A model generated the notes under the pieces. It saw only the letters and a list, made by a program, of their open reading frames with translations. It was not told the origin of the DNA and did no database searches. Below are positions 47,030 to 58,855 of a DNA stretch of 64,000 nt, in pieces. The stretch comes from Larus michahellis (Eukaryota; Chordata; Aves; Charadriiformes; Laridae), in NCBI RefSeq assembly GCF_964199755.1, contig NC_133911.1, forward strand, positions 4,305,001 to 4,369,000, given 5' to 3'. Numbering within the stretch: position 1 is the first letter of the stretch; every line of letters starts with the position of its first letter. The translations under genes were made by a program, and so were the position numbers.

Positions 47030-47125
47030 TCTGTCCCCAGAGCTGAGCCATTGGGAGGCAAAGAGGTTCCTCCAAGGCCACAGGGACCAGCGTTGAATTT
47101 GGGTCTCCTGCTCCCTCCACGAGAC
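47030..47125 (-). mobile_element. MIR-like CORE-SINE relic (tentative)
   Basis: GGAGGCAAAGAGGTTCCTCCAAGGCCACAGGGACC...GTTGAATTTGGGTCTCCTGCTCCCT reads like the reverse complement of the MIR body (GAGGTTAAG...CCAAGGTCACA...GAACCCAGGTCTCCTGACTCC). It is highly diverged. MIR-type SINEs are known at low copy number in sauropsids. Needs an alignment. Confidence 0.4.
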
Positions 47126-50100
47126 TAGGGAGACCTGTTTGGTGCAGCTAGGGAGGGGGCATCCACCAAAACCCAGACTATTCTCTCTTTTTCCTCATAA
47201 TATATGGATGGCCATGGCTTTTGGCCTGTGTTTTCCCGCCCTCCTCTCTAGTGGGGTCCCCTGCTGCCTTCACCCCTTCATAATGTGTGTTTTCACCTCG
47301 GAAAAGAAACCAAACAAAAGCGTTATTGAACAGGTCAGCGCTAAACCCTCAGGTGCATGCTCTCAAAGCATCGCTGTAAAGATGCCGAGTGGCAGCTCCT
47401 GCCCAACGGCAACCAAGAGCCTACCATCAAAAACAGAGAATCATTTACTCCTCCTGCATCTGGCTCTCCTACTTTACACCAGGCACTTCTTGCGACAGCA
47501 AGGACCATCGCCGAGATGGGGACACTGAGGCACGGTGACTCCTTTCACTGTATCCTGCCAAAGCTCTCTGTTCAGAAGCGATTTTGGCAGCAAGATGAGG
47601 ATTCCTGAGCACCTGCATCTACTTAGTGGCCATACACCTTCATCCAAACACAGCCAAGACCCATCTCTCTCAGCGACAGCTCTGAATATTCCCGAGCACG
47701 GAACCGCGATGGCTGGGCTCTGCTGGCTTGCCAAAGAGAAGGGCCATCTCCTTTCCTCCTTTTTGACAGCCAAACAGCCATTGGGTCTCAAATCCTCCAC
47801 GGAAAGATCACTCCACGGCTTCTAGCAGGTTCTGGCAAAGACTCTCTTGACTTTGCAGCAGGTACAGCTCCAAGCACGCACTCAGTTTGTAAAGAAATCA
47901 GTTTGAAATTTCCTAGGACATATTCAGCCTGTTTGCTACTATACCTCCAACACGTTTAAATCAGTCATTACGGCTCATTTGTTGAAAATCCTGAGCTCTC
48001 AGGGTAGACAAATTCACGTTTTACCACAGTTCATGCTCTATTCTGCTTTAAGACACAGCTTCTGCAGTCATATGACTGTGCAAGAACCTCAGTTTTTGTT
48101 CAAGAAGCGATCAAAATACGGCCCTTGTGACTACAGAGGGAAGCTTGAAAACGTAATTTGAGGAAACACCAGAGGCTAAAAAACTGCAATGCCAATCGAA
48201 CCCCACATTTCTTTCTTCTAAGTCTCACGACTTTCAATTTCATTACCCGATCTCCACGTATGTATTAGGGCTGACTCGTGATTTGCCGAACGTCTAGGGA
48301 CACCAGTATCAGTTGTCGAGTGCCTCGAGGACCAACGCACAGAACAGCGGGAGAATTCCTGTGAGATCACCGCAAGACGCAGGGCGTTACTCTTTACTGA
48401 ATTTGCTCCTGTGCTGTTTTCACGCTAGTTTTAAACGAATCAAGCTCGGGATTTCCCACAACTGTGTTCGCGATGGATGCTTTCCGATACGCAATATCCA
48501 AAGATGTTGATGTTCAATGCTTGTTAATGCAAAGATGTTTGATACGCAAAGACGCGACATTCCGGTCATCTCATTCTCAGTTTGAAGCGCAGAATTCAAC
48601 CACGAGTAATAAAATGCAATAGTTAGTGAAGACACGAAGAAAAGTAGGCAAAGGTGAAAGAAAATCGAAAGAAAGCAAAGGAAGGGACCCCCAAACCATT
48701 GCTGGCAAGAACAAAGCAGAGATACCCTAGAAACATATGTCATCATAAAAATGGTCCAGATCAGTCTATCGTACTTTTCTGTAACCTTCATAAATAGTGC
48801 CTGTCAGGTTCACTGAATCTTTTTCCTTCTCTGGGAGCTATTTGTAACTGGAAGATCTCAAAGTTCTTTCTAAATGTGGATATATCATAATTCATCCCCG
48901 TTTGGCAACGAGCTAAAATTGTGTCAGCTACAGCAGGATTGCTGATTTATTAGAAATTTGGAGAAACACTCCGAGCCGCGAACAGACAGGTCTGTGTCAC
49001 ATACTGCCTCAAAAAAGTAGGGAATACAAAATGCATGAAAAGGCTATTTAAAAAAAAAAAAAAAAAAATTAAAAAAAAAAGTGGCTCCAGCCAGTTGTAA
49101 AAATCCCTTGGAAATATTTAGCAACCGCAAGAGAGAGGAAGAAGTGTGACGGGAACTAAAACACTGCTCACAAACACCAGCCCTCACCTGCTCACAGCTG
49201 TGGGTCAGGCCGGAAAACGCAAGTGCGTCCCTGTGTGCCATTTAAGCAGAAAAGACGCGCCATTGTTAAACCACGGGCTAACGACTCCGAGCCAAACGCG
49301 GGAAGTCTGATCCGTATTATTACCCGTCGTACCTGCTTATTATGACAGACAGTCCCAAGGACTCAGCTGCACCGCACAGAGAAAATTAACGTACCCTGAG
49401 AATATTTTAAGATTTTTTAAAAAACGTAATAATGAAATAAAATTCACACTCTTTCTGGTCCTTGTTCCATAGTGAATCCTGGGACACTGCGCCTTCCTGA
49501 TCATGTTATCCCTGAGGCTGGTCCGAACATCCATCATTCCTGTTAATATACGAGCATGGCATGGTTCGAAATGGGAAAGGCACGTGCGTTGGATGGGTTC
49601 CTTCCGTAGGCTCTTTCCTATCGACAGACTCACGAGCAAAGCACGCCGCAAGTGTTTTTCAAGATCTCTCGAAGAGCCTAAGGGGACCTCGGAAGGGACA
49701 CGCCACCTCCTTCCTCTTCCTCACCGCGCTGGAGTCCAGCGCCATTCAAAGCAAATGGTTTGACGGGGCTGGCGCTAAGGATGCTGCCTGGGATCCCAGC
49801 TCTTTAATAACATGGTTCCCCACTGGTGGAGTCCCCACTGGATTCCACCGCGTGCTGTAAACTTCACAGCCAATTTGTATGGGAAGGATCCAGACCCTGC
49901 TCCGTGCCCTCCTGCAGCCACCTTGGATGCGGGATGCGCAAGAACCTCTGCTGTCTGCACCGCCCTCCCCCAAAAAGCCACGCTCTGACCCAAAAAAAAT
50001 AAAGAAAAAGAAAGGAATTTCATAGAAATGGCATCGGCTAAATATTCCTTTTGTAAGGGGACAATTCACAGTGTCTCCTGGAGCTGGCACCCTTTGCCCC

Positions 50101-53100
50101 CGCCTCCCCGCGAGCCGGCTGTGTGATTTCCTTCGCCTCCAATGAACTCTGACTAAGCTTTATTGAAGGGTCAGCGACTAATGGCAGGTTTGTGCGCCAA
50201 AATGAAAAGGCCAAACGCAAGGCCCAGGAGTGGCCTGGAGACCCGAATCCTCCGGGGACTTTATCTGGGAGAGCTCGGAGGATTTTCTACACTTGTCTGA
50301 TTCTAAATGCCTCCAAAAGCTTGCTCACGGAGAGAGCTGACACTTACAATGCACGTGGAGCCGGGTAATGAAGGAGCCTTAGATCCTCTATAATAGACAG
50401 GGTCAAAAGGCCTAGGCCAATTATACAGGCTTTCCCAAAAATCTTCCTTTCCTTCATCCCCCCCATCCTCTCCCTCCGTAATTTATTTGGAACTTAATTT
50501 TACATAATTGCGGCGGGGTTGGGAGCTGCCGGTTTCGAGCTGCGCGTTCGTTTGTAGAGTTTGGGGTCTGTTGGGGTTTAAAGATATTCACGGACCTGCA
50601 CAAACCAACGCAAGCAGCGTTCAGCCTCAGAAATAAAATATACCCTTCCCACAGAACGCGGACGGAGCCACAGCGCCCGTCCTCATCAGCTGCCACCAAC
50701 TCTCCGTGGGATCCGGGAGCAGATTCCCAACAGCAGATATTCAAGCGGTCAGAGGGGACCTTCCCTGGCCAAGACCTGCAGAAGCGATACACGAATCTTG
50801 CCAAAAGCCTGAGCTGTGCCAAAACGACCGGTCGCTTTGAGTGCCACGGTCAAATCAGGGATGCTGCTGTGGCCTTGGCACTGTCCCCATCCCGGTCCCC
50901 ATCCCTTTCCTCCTTTAAGCAAACTGCTTGTTTTGCCCGATGCTGGTATTTCGGTGTGCGCAAGTTGTTTGGTTTTCAGGCGCTGTGTTCTCCTCGCAGC
51001 AGTGCCACAGGACAAACAAGGAGCTGAGGGACCCCGACATTGCATGACTGCCCAAAATCCAAGCCGAGTGTGGCTCTGCACAGTAATAACCTCTCCCTGG
51101 GGCACCCAGCTGTGACCCTGAGGGACAAGGGTGCAGAAGAGAGAACTTGGATTGGAGAATGACACTAAAACGTGTCTGGGAGCCACACTCCACAACGCGA
51201 GCAGCAGCATTTGACTCCAGTCCATGTGAAGAGACTGGAATAGCTGCTCATGGGACCCAGCCACTGACCACGCCGCAACAACTCCCCCACAATCTACCCC
51301 AAACCACCTGGGGGTACATCACAGGAACAACAGCACAGAGACCCACGACAGACCTAACCAAAGGCCTTTCAACCCAAACGAAACCCTCAACTCCTCCCTC
51401 ACCTCCTCCTTCACCAGCCCCTGGGTTTAACATACCTCTAGCACATCAGGGATGGAGTTCTTGAGTCAGATGCCGATGGATTTCACAGGAATCATAGCGG
51501 TCACCGGTGGTGCCAGCGCAGTTTGCTGACCATGCTTAACACAGGTCTGGTTCCAATGGTCGGCCACCGCAGCCCACTGACTGAGTCTCCACCCTCGGGG
51601 AGAGAGCATGAAAAGAGCTGCAGCTGGAGCCAGTTGACTTAAATAGCGACCGAAACGGCAGAGGGGCCAAATTAACTTCTGCTGGGAGTTCTGTGGGGTT
51701 GGGTGAACGGCCTTGGAGCTGGCCTGGGCTGCTGGGATAACCTGAGAAGGAAGAGAATAATGGGATTGAGCAGTACGCCAAAACACGTGGAGATGCAGCT
51801 CAGAGGGTGAAATCCCTCATGCCAAAGGACAGCACAAGCTCGAGACCTGGCAACATCTCAAGAGTAAATCCCATGTAGGGGGAAGAACATGTGGGTTCCT
51901 GAACAGAAACTGCTGGTTTGTTCTGCTCTGAATAAAGCCACCCTGGCACTTAATAAAACTGAGGCCAGAAATGCGTCTTATTGCTTTGGGTCTGAGCAAG
52001 CTGCTTGGTGCACTGGTAGTATGAAAGAAGGGGTTTTGATTTATTTTTTTTAAAATCTAATTTCCTTCTAGATCTTTTTTACAGAAGAGTTTTACAAGGA
52101 AGCTGACATGCGAGACTTAGTAAGAATAAACGAGAGCCACTTCAGTAAGCTCTTTCAAAGCTGCTGGCTTCTTTCCTCTTCCTGATTATCGGAAGACGGA
52201 GTTTTTGGGGAAAGCAAGCTGCTGCTGAGCCTTGTTTCAGCAGAGCATTGTACAACATGAAGCGGTTTTACTCCAGGTTGCAGCTCCTGGAGTCATGTGA
52301 AGGAAGAAAAAGCCATGCAGAAAAATCAGCTTTCATCTGAAATAAAAAGAAAAAAAACCAAACACACGTCTAGAGCCTTCATTCTTACAACAAATAGCCT
52401 GGTGTCAAAAGAGGATTTGTTTTCCAAATGCTGTGCTTTTAAGGTGAGGTTTCGTTTTGGTGTGTCTGGCTGCTCGCTCTACCATTCTGCAAGTGACAGC
52501 AGAAGGAAAGTCCCACGTAAAACAAAAACCTGTATATTCCTATCTAATAGATGCTTCGATACCTCAGACACATCACCAGGAAAATGCTCAGGGAATAAAG
52601 CTCTGCTAGAGGAGGTGGAATCACGCCGCTCCCCAAAGCCCACCCCGTGATCTCTGTCGCTGCCATCAGCATTGGGTGGTGCGATGGCAACTGTAAAAGA
52701 AGTGACATGACAAACTGCCTGCCAAGACCGGGGCTGTGAACCTCAGCTCCACTTCATGGCGTGCACCGCAGAGCTGTTGAAAAGGGGTAAATCCCTATTT
52801 CTTGAAAAGGGTGGCCGGAGACTCCATTCTCTTAGCGGCACATGGCATTCACACAAGGTAGGCTCGCCACATTGCTCTTCGTAATCCTTTTTTTTTTTTT
52901 TGCAATGGGAAAGGCCAGCAGCTCTGCAAAGCGCCGGCAGACGGTCAGTTGTTGCAGTGGATGCTGAAATGCGGAGTTAAGTGGCCTCGACCAGACGACA
53001 TCCACCCACTTACGTGAGAGCTGGCTCTGGGCCAGCGTCTGCAATCACGGAACTAAGGATCAAGTTCCGACGCAGTCGCGCAAAGAGGAAAAAAGCGCAA

Positions 53101-53221
53101 ATTTACTGAATGCTTTATGACCACCCCTAAATGTCAATCCTGGTAGAGGCTAGGGACACAATCAGGGCCGCTGTAAGTAGAGAGAAGCCATCCCTCCTCC
53201 AAATAATGCACTAATTAAATA
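47126..53221. other. Non-coding stretch, no gene seen
   Basis: Single-copy DNA. A-run region 49051-49080. GATGGGGACACTGAGGCACGGTGAC at 47514-47538 is MIR-like but too short to call. A stretch at 51800-52020 carries two AATAAA-type hexamers (CTGAATAAAGCC, CTTAATAAAACTG) and could be an old LTR end, not provable here. The block 50100-50520 is annotated separately. No gene recognised. Confidence 0.5.
50110..50520. promoter_or_regulatory. Candidate conserved non-coding element
   Basis: Repeat-free, even-composition block with CTCCAATGAACTC, AGCTTTATTGAAGGG, GACTAATGGC, CTATAATAGACAGGGTCAAAAGG, GGCCAATTATACAGG and CCGTAATTTATTTGGAACTTAATTTTACATAATTG. It carries homeodomain, MEIS-like (GACAGG) and nuclear-receptor (GGGTCAAAAGG) cores. 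It looks like the block at 38.6-39.1 kb in character. Activity is inferred. Confidence 0.4.
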
Positions 53222-53320
53222 AACAAGGCAGAGGGGAAACTGAGGCCAGAAATGAATTTGCTTGCCCAAGATCATTTGGTAGATCAACAACTGAGCGCAG
53301 AACCCAAGCTTTGGGGCTAA
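53222..53320 (-). mobile_element. MIR-like CORE-SINE relic
   Basis: GAGGGGAAACTGAGGCCAGAAATGAATTTGCTTGCCCAAGATCATTTGGTAGATCAACAAC...AGAACCCAAGC follows, word by word, the reverse complement of the MIR consensus (GAGGAAACTGAGGC, ACTTGCCCAAGGTCACA, GAACCCAGGT). This is the best of three such relics in the window. Confidence 0.6.
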
Positions 53321-53785
53321 AACACTTCTTAGGATGGAAAACACAACCGGTCAGAGCCTTTGCCGGTCCAGACGTATCGCAGAGCATCCCTCGGGTCAGC
53401 TCTTACCCCTGGGGAAGAGGTCAGGCTTCTACCAGATCTCACCTCTCACTAAATGACCATGGGATCCCAGAGAAAGGATCCCAGTGAAGGGATGCTCTCG
53501 GCTCTGGAAGGAAGGAGAACGTCCACCAGCCCTGCCCCGGGATGGGAAGGGGGCTCGGGGACAAGCAGTGGGGCTGGGGAGGGGGATGCGCAGCCACAAA
53601 GCGATGCTGTTGGCAGGGGGGAAAACGCGTTTCTTGCCTCTTGTGTGGGAGCTGCTGTTTCAGACCCCGGCTGGCACGCAAGGCAGCTTAGTTAGTTGTT
53701 ATTAATGATCCTTCTGGCTCTCCCCGGTCCCGCAGAGACATTCCGGCTTTAATAAGCCACAGCTGGAGGGAGGTTTCCGGGCTGG
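53321..53785. other. Non-coding stretch
   Basis: Unique DNA leading into the CpG-rich patch; no gene or repeat recognised. Confidence 0.5.
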
Positions 53786-54400
53786 CAGCCGGGGGGGAGA
53801 GGGAGCGCAGGCGGATGGACGGGCGGGCGGCGGGAGCCCGTGGGTGTCCAGCTCACGCCTGCTGTTTCCCGGAGCCGGGGCTTTGGGGAGGAAGGCTCTT
53901 CACATCCCCCCCGTCTCCTCCTCCTTCCTCATCCCCGGGCAGGCGGAGAGGGAAGGCTCCCCAGGGGCTCCCCGGGCTAAGAAAAACCTGCTTAAAAAGC
54001 CAGGCGCTGGCGGGGAAGTCAGTGGAAGGGGAAGAGGAAACCTCTTCTTTGCTGGAAGGAAAGGAAGGGAGAAGTGGGAGCGTACCCCGAGGCAGAGAAG
54101 GGAGCAGAGCCCCCCCACCCCGAGTCCCAAAGCCCCCCCAGCTCGCCACCCTGCCGCCAGCCGGAGTAGAGCGAGCGCAGGCACCGAGCGGTGACCTTGG
54201 GGAGGAACCGTGGCCCGTTTCCACCCGCCGCAGCGTTGGCGAAGCACCTTCTGCTCAGCGCGTGCGGGGGCCGCCAGCCGGGCGACCTCGGGGCTGGCGG
54301 CGGCCCAGGGCTCCCCGCCTTGGCAGGGCGAGCGTGAGAAACCGGGGGGCGACACCCAAGTGTCATCACAGCTGCAAAAACTGCCGAGCAGAAAAAGCCT
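53786..54400. promoter_or_regulatory. CpG-island-like patch of unknown role
   Basis: Dense CpG (GCGGGCGGCGGGAGCCCG, GAGCGAGCGCAGGCACCGAGCG, GCGCGTGCGGGGGCCGCC, CTGGCGGCGGCCC) in otherwise CpG-poor DNA, 40 kb after HES4. A 195-codon + strand open frame (53815-54402) spans it but has low-complexity proline/arginine composition and no recognised domain. It could be the promoter or first exon of an unrecognised transcript, or an orphan island. Confidence 0.5.
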
Positions 54401-57400
54401 AATTACAAAAATATGCGCCCGGGAGGCTTTTCCGTGATGAAAACAGAGCCGCGTTTTACCCTCGCCTGCCAGAAGCGCAATGCAAGTCATTCTCTGCTAT
54501 GCAGTGTGGGATTTTTAACTAGGCTGGGGGGGCGGGAGAGGGGGGGGGAAGTAGGGGAGACCGAGGTCTCCATAAAGCAGGGTTGTCATCGCCAAGTGTG
54601 GCATATCTGGGAGATGAAGGAGGAACATAACACACCCTATTAAAATTAACAAAGCCCTTTTTCTTCCTGCTTTTATTTTTCTCCCTTCTTCCCCTGCCTG
54701 CCCCCCCCCGCCTTCTCCCCGTCCTCTGGCTTCTTGGCTGCCGCTATTTACAAAATGACTTCAGAAACTGATAAAGCACTTTAACCGCAGCCAAATACCA
54801 TCCTGGCCTCACATGGCAACGCTCAAAGGAATGCACCACCACCGCACAGGCGTGACATTAAAATGGAATCTGCTCGGTTGACGTGCGCGAAAAAAAAAAA
54901 AGAGAGGCATGTGCCACCGTGTCCCCAAGGCCTGCTTCTCTATGCCCTTGACACGTGTCTCAGAGGCGGGCAGTGCCACCAAGCCCACGGAGCTGCACTA
55001 ATTCAACCTTGATGTCAACAGAGGACGGAGCCAAAACGTCGGGACTTGTGCAGCGCACGTGGCGTCCGTTGTGGAAGGGGATGCGAGGGTCTGTCCCTCC
55101 CACAGATGGGAGGCAGATGGGAGGGACACCGGACCTGTCAGACGGTGGGGCTGGTTGTTCCGGTACCTGTGGTGATGACAGCGGGGAGGACACCGCTAAT
55201 TGCACAGCAGGGCACGCGGGAGATCGCGACGTGGGCGCGGAGCCTGATGCGACCTCAGCTTCGCGCCCGGCCGGCTGTGATGTGGATGTGAAGGGAAGTG
55301 CTCTTTGCCCCCGCCTTGCCACGGCTCCAGGCGTGTGATAACCCACACCTTCCCCCTGGGACGTCCTGCGCCTTTTATCACCCTCCCGGCCCCGTGGGGA
55401 GCGGTGACACCGAATCACCACCGTCCCAGCTAGGAGACCTGGCAGCACAGCAACTCATTCCTTGCTTCTTCCTGAGCAATTCTCAGCCAAAAAGAGTCCA
55501 CGGTCTTCGTTAACGAGCCCATCGCTTTGCAACTGACAGTCTGTAAGAGCTAGCAGCACCTGCTAAAAGTGTCCCTGTCCCCAAGCTCTGCTGGAGGACA
55601 CCGTCCCCACAGCTCGGTTGAATTCCCCGCTGAGAGGGGCTTCCTCCAGCGCCCCTGGCTCTGTCCCAAAGCGAGCTCCCATCCTCCTTTCTGCCCCTTC
55701 TTCTCCTGCAGGAGGGAAGTCACAAACCCTCTCCGTTGTTCTCAAAGTGATTGTGCACCCACGCCCCAAAAGCTCATTTACACTCGGAGGTGTTTGGGCC
55801 TCCAGGAAATCTCGGCTTCATACTGGTGCACCTGAATAGCCTTAACTTGAAGGAAACAAAGGTTATGGTCCAGGTGTAAATACAAAACACGTATCTTTAT
55901 TCTTTATCTAATCGAGCTTACATTTTTATCTTTACTGCCACTGATGTTTAAATGTTTGTACTACTTTTTTAACTAGCTAATGTAAAAGGGACCATAAATC
56001 TGAGACAGGCTTCCATTGCAGCGGTTTTTAGTTCTGCATATGCTCTTTCAATTAAGACCAAACTGATTTCTTAGGGTTAGTAAATGTGCCCCATGACAAC
56101 CATGGCCCTCACCAAGCTGTTGCTGAAGGTGAGATGCCTCAAAAATAGTTATTTACCCATCCCAGACATATTTTGCCCCTCCGTCTTCTAGTACTCCTCA
56201 GTTAAGTCACGTTAAATACAGTGAAAGAAGCCTGACAGCAGTGGCATTAGCAGAGCTTTCGACAGGCTACCAACTGTTTGCCGTCTAAAGCAGGAAGATG
56301 TATTTATTTCCAGAAGTATTGTAAAGACTGAAAGAAAAAGGAAAAAGAGCTGTGTAAAGTGTTGTCTAAGGACCGGGCAGATGTGTTGGGTTGACAACAC
56401 GACGTACCCAAGCTGAACCTCTGCGTGCAGAACCAGTACCAAAGGCAGAGGAGCAGCTTTTCCAGCAGAAGCCCCGCTGTGGAAGAGGCCACCTCCAGGG
56501 ATGAGAGTGGGGTCTCAGGCTCTCTGTCCCTCTCTGCCTTTGGCTCCTCTGCTGGGACTGGCCATCACGGAGCCCATTAGCAGCCCCAGAAATCACCCTT
56601 CTCCAGCAGAAAACACGTGCGTGCTGGGAAACGGAACGCAGCCGCCTGCCCCTTTCCTACACGCAACCAAAGAGGCATCAGGCTTTGGGCAAGCTCTGGC
56701 CCAGCAGGGCGAGAACGGGGTGAGCTGCTCTGTTGCATGACCGCTCCTGGGAGACAGCCAGGTCCTCCTTGAAATCGGGCAGGCGGATTCCCCCACCGCC
56801 GCGCTCCTTATCCATGTTCCAAGCATGCAGAAAGGAGATGACCTCCCATAAAATCAGTGGCAAGCCAGGGCCACGGGGGTGGTGTTTGTCTGTGTCAGGG
56901 TCAAAGCCAAGGGGACAAATTCCAGCCATAAAAAATATATTAAAAAGAAAAAGAGAGAGAGAGCGAGCGAGCGAGCGTCGGCGTTGGCAGTGCAAAAAGA
57001 GAAGGCAATGTACATGGCGTGAGTCACCTGCTTGGAGCTTTCCAAAGGAAAGGGAAGGCTCAAGTACCCTGTTTCAGTGGAGAAAGCAACACAGACGGGG
57101 TGCGGGGGAAGCCTGCAGAACACGTCAAACTGTTTACCAATGGGCAGTCCTACCAGCTCCCATTAAAGGGGAGGTTCTGACCATTGATTGCCACATCCCC
57201 GTTGCCCTTATCAGCCTCTTGTGCGATACCATCTCTGCTTGCCGTCCAGGTAGCCTGCCAGACAGACAGGGAGGGGCAGAAAGGCAATGGGCATGATAAG
57301 CCCCATGCAAAGGAAACGTGCTGTCTCCCACCAGTTCTCTTCTGCACAGGGACTACGTGGAAATGGGACCTTTCTCCTCAAGAAACCTGGAAATTACACG

Positions 57401-58855
57401 TATCCAGAGCTGCCCATCCCAGGCTGTGTGCAGGACCGGGTTTTTTTCTGCTTTTCACCCGTCAGGCTGGCAGAGACAGAGCAGAAAAACAAGAAGGGGA
57501 GATGGAAGGGGGATTCAGTTGCCCCTTGTGCAACTTTAAGAGTTACTGTTTGCACCGGGAGCGCTCAGGGCAGAGTGCGAACTACACGAGAGGAGCACAC
57601 GTCCCTCCGAGAGCACATCTGCATGGTCTTTTTTGGCGCTGTGCTAACTTGAGGCCACAAAGCTTGCGGTTTGGAGCAAGCTCGTGTCTGCCTGGCTCAG
57701 AGCTGGCTCCCAGAGGCCCTATAGGATATATGCTGCTGCCTAGTGCAACAGGGAAAGAGGGAAAGACCCTGCGGTACAAGCTGCTTCCAGGAACCCCAGA
57801 CTGCAAAAAATCCCTGCACAGCTGCCAAAGGAGTACGCGTGATGGAACATGCATCTTGGGTCTCCGGTCTTTCTACAGTGCCCTCCCAAAACGCCAGATT
57901 CTCAGACCTGATCCTTCAGAGGACAAAGTGGTGGCATTCCCACCCTCAGGCAGCACAAAGAAGGGAATTTGAACAATCCCTTTATTTTAAGAATCCAAGT
58001 CTCCTCCTGCAGTAACTGGGATTCGTTTCAGCGGCTGTGGAGGAAGAGGAATCATCGGGCCTTTTCTGCCCATCCAGTTCTCTAACATTAAGAAACCCAA
58101 AGCATTTTGCTGCTTCAGCTTATATCCTATTTTACCAACTGACAGGACCAGAGCTGGAGATATAGGGAAAAAAATCCAGGGCAAAACCAACCTCAGACTC
58201 CCCCGCACCTCTGATTTTGTCACCCTGATTAAAGTCGCACTGAGCCTGGTTGGTGCGATTGATCCCTCTGCATAATGACTAAAGCTGACCTACATTATCG
58301 AATCGATACCTCGCGCAGGCTCTCTCCCAAGGCTGGCAAAGGCAGCCAAAGCTTTCAGAGCCACCACGCTACCGTTCGGACAATCCTGCACCCCGCTTTC
58401 GATGAGGAGCGCCCAGCGAGCAGGGGACACGAGGACGAACACGCAAAACGCGTTACCCAAAGTGAACCCGCACTTGGCAGTTACAGACAGGCTGTAATCT
58501 GGAGGGTGAAGTTTATTTAAAACCCACACGCTAAACTAACCGTAGAGGCTCTAACCTCACCCTGCCATCCTGAAAACATTTGTATTCAGTGTCCTGTAAG
58601 CCAGACACACTGTTTACCCCTGGCTTGGACTTCTTGTCCTCACCTTAGTGCCGAGGTGGCAAGGTTATACCAGTTTGTACATTGACTGGAAAGCAGCATC
58701 CCTCAGCAAAACTTTTGCCCAAATCACCGATGCTCTGAGCAAAGTGTGCTCTGCCCCGATACCTTTTCCTGAGCGGGTCTGGCTCCTGTTAGTGTGTTGG
58801 GAATTAGTGGTGCCATGTTCCTTGTTGGGCTGCCCAGCCACCAACCTATCCCATT
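54401..58855. other. Non-coding stretch, no gene seen
   Basis: Single-copy DNA. A/T-rich, repeat-free blocks at 54640-54870 (TTAAAATTAACAAAG, GCTATTTACAAAATGAC, CTGATAAAGCAC), 55850-56000 (TCTTTATTCTTTATCTAATCGAGC) and 58230-58330 (GTGCGATTGATCC, CGAATCGATACC) are possible regulatory elements. GAGAGA(GCGA)n microsatellite at 56953-56978; A-run 54890-54903. No gene recognised. Confidence 0.5.

Noticed and set aside
51800-52020. Possible LTR end with AATAAA hexamers (CTGAATAAAGCC, CTTAATAAAACTG)
   Set aside because: No TG...CA boundaries, target-site duplication, primer-binding site or recognisable retroviral frame could be found.
53815-54402. 195-codon + strand open frame in the downstream CpG patch
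   Set aside because: Low-complexity composition and no recognisable domain; open because of high GC. Kept only as a CpG island.
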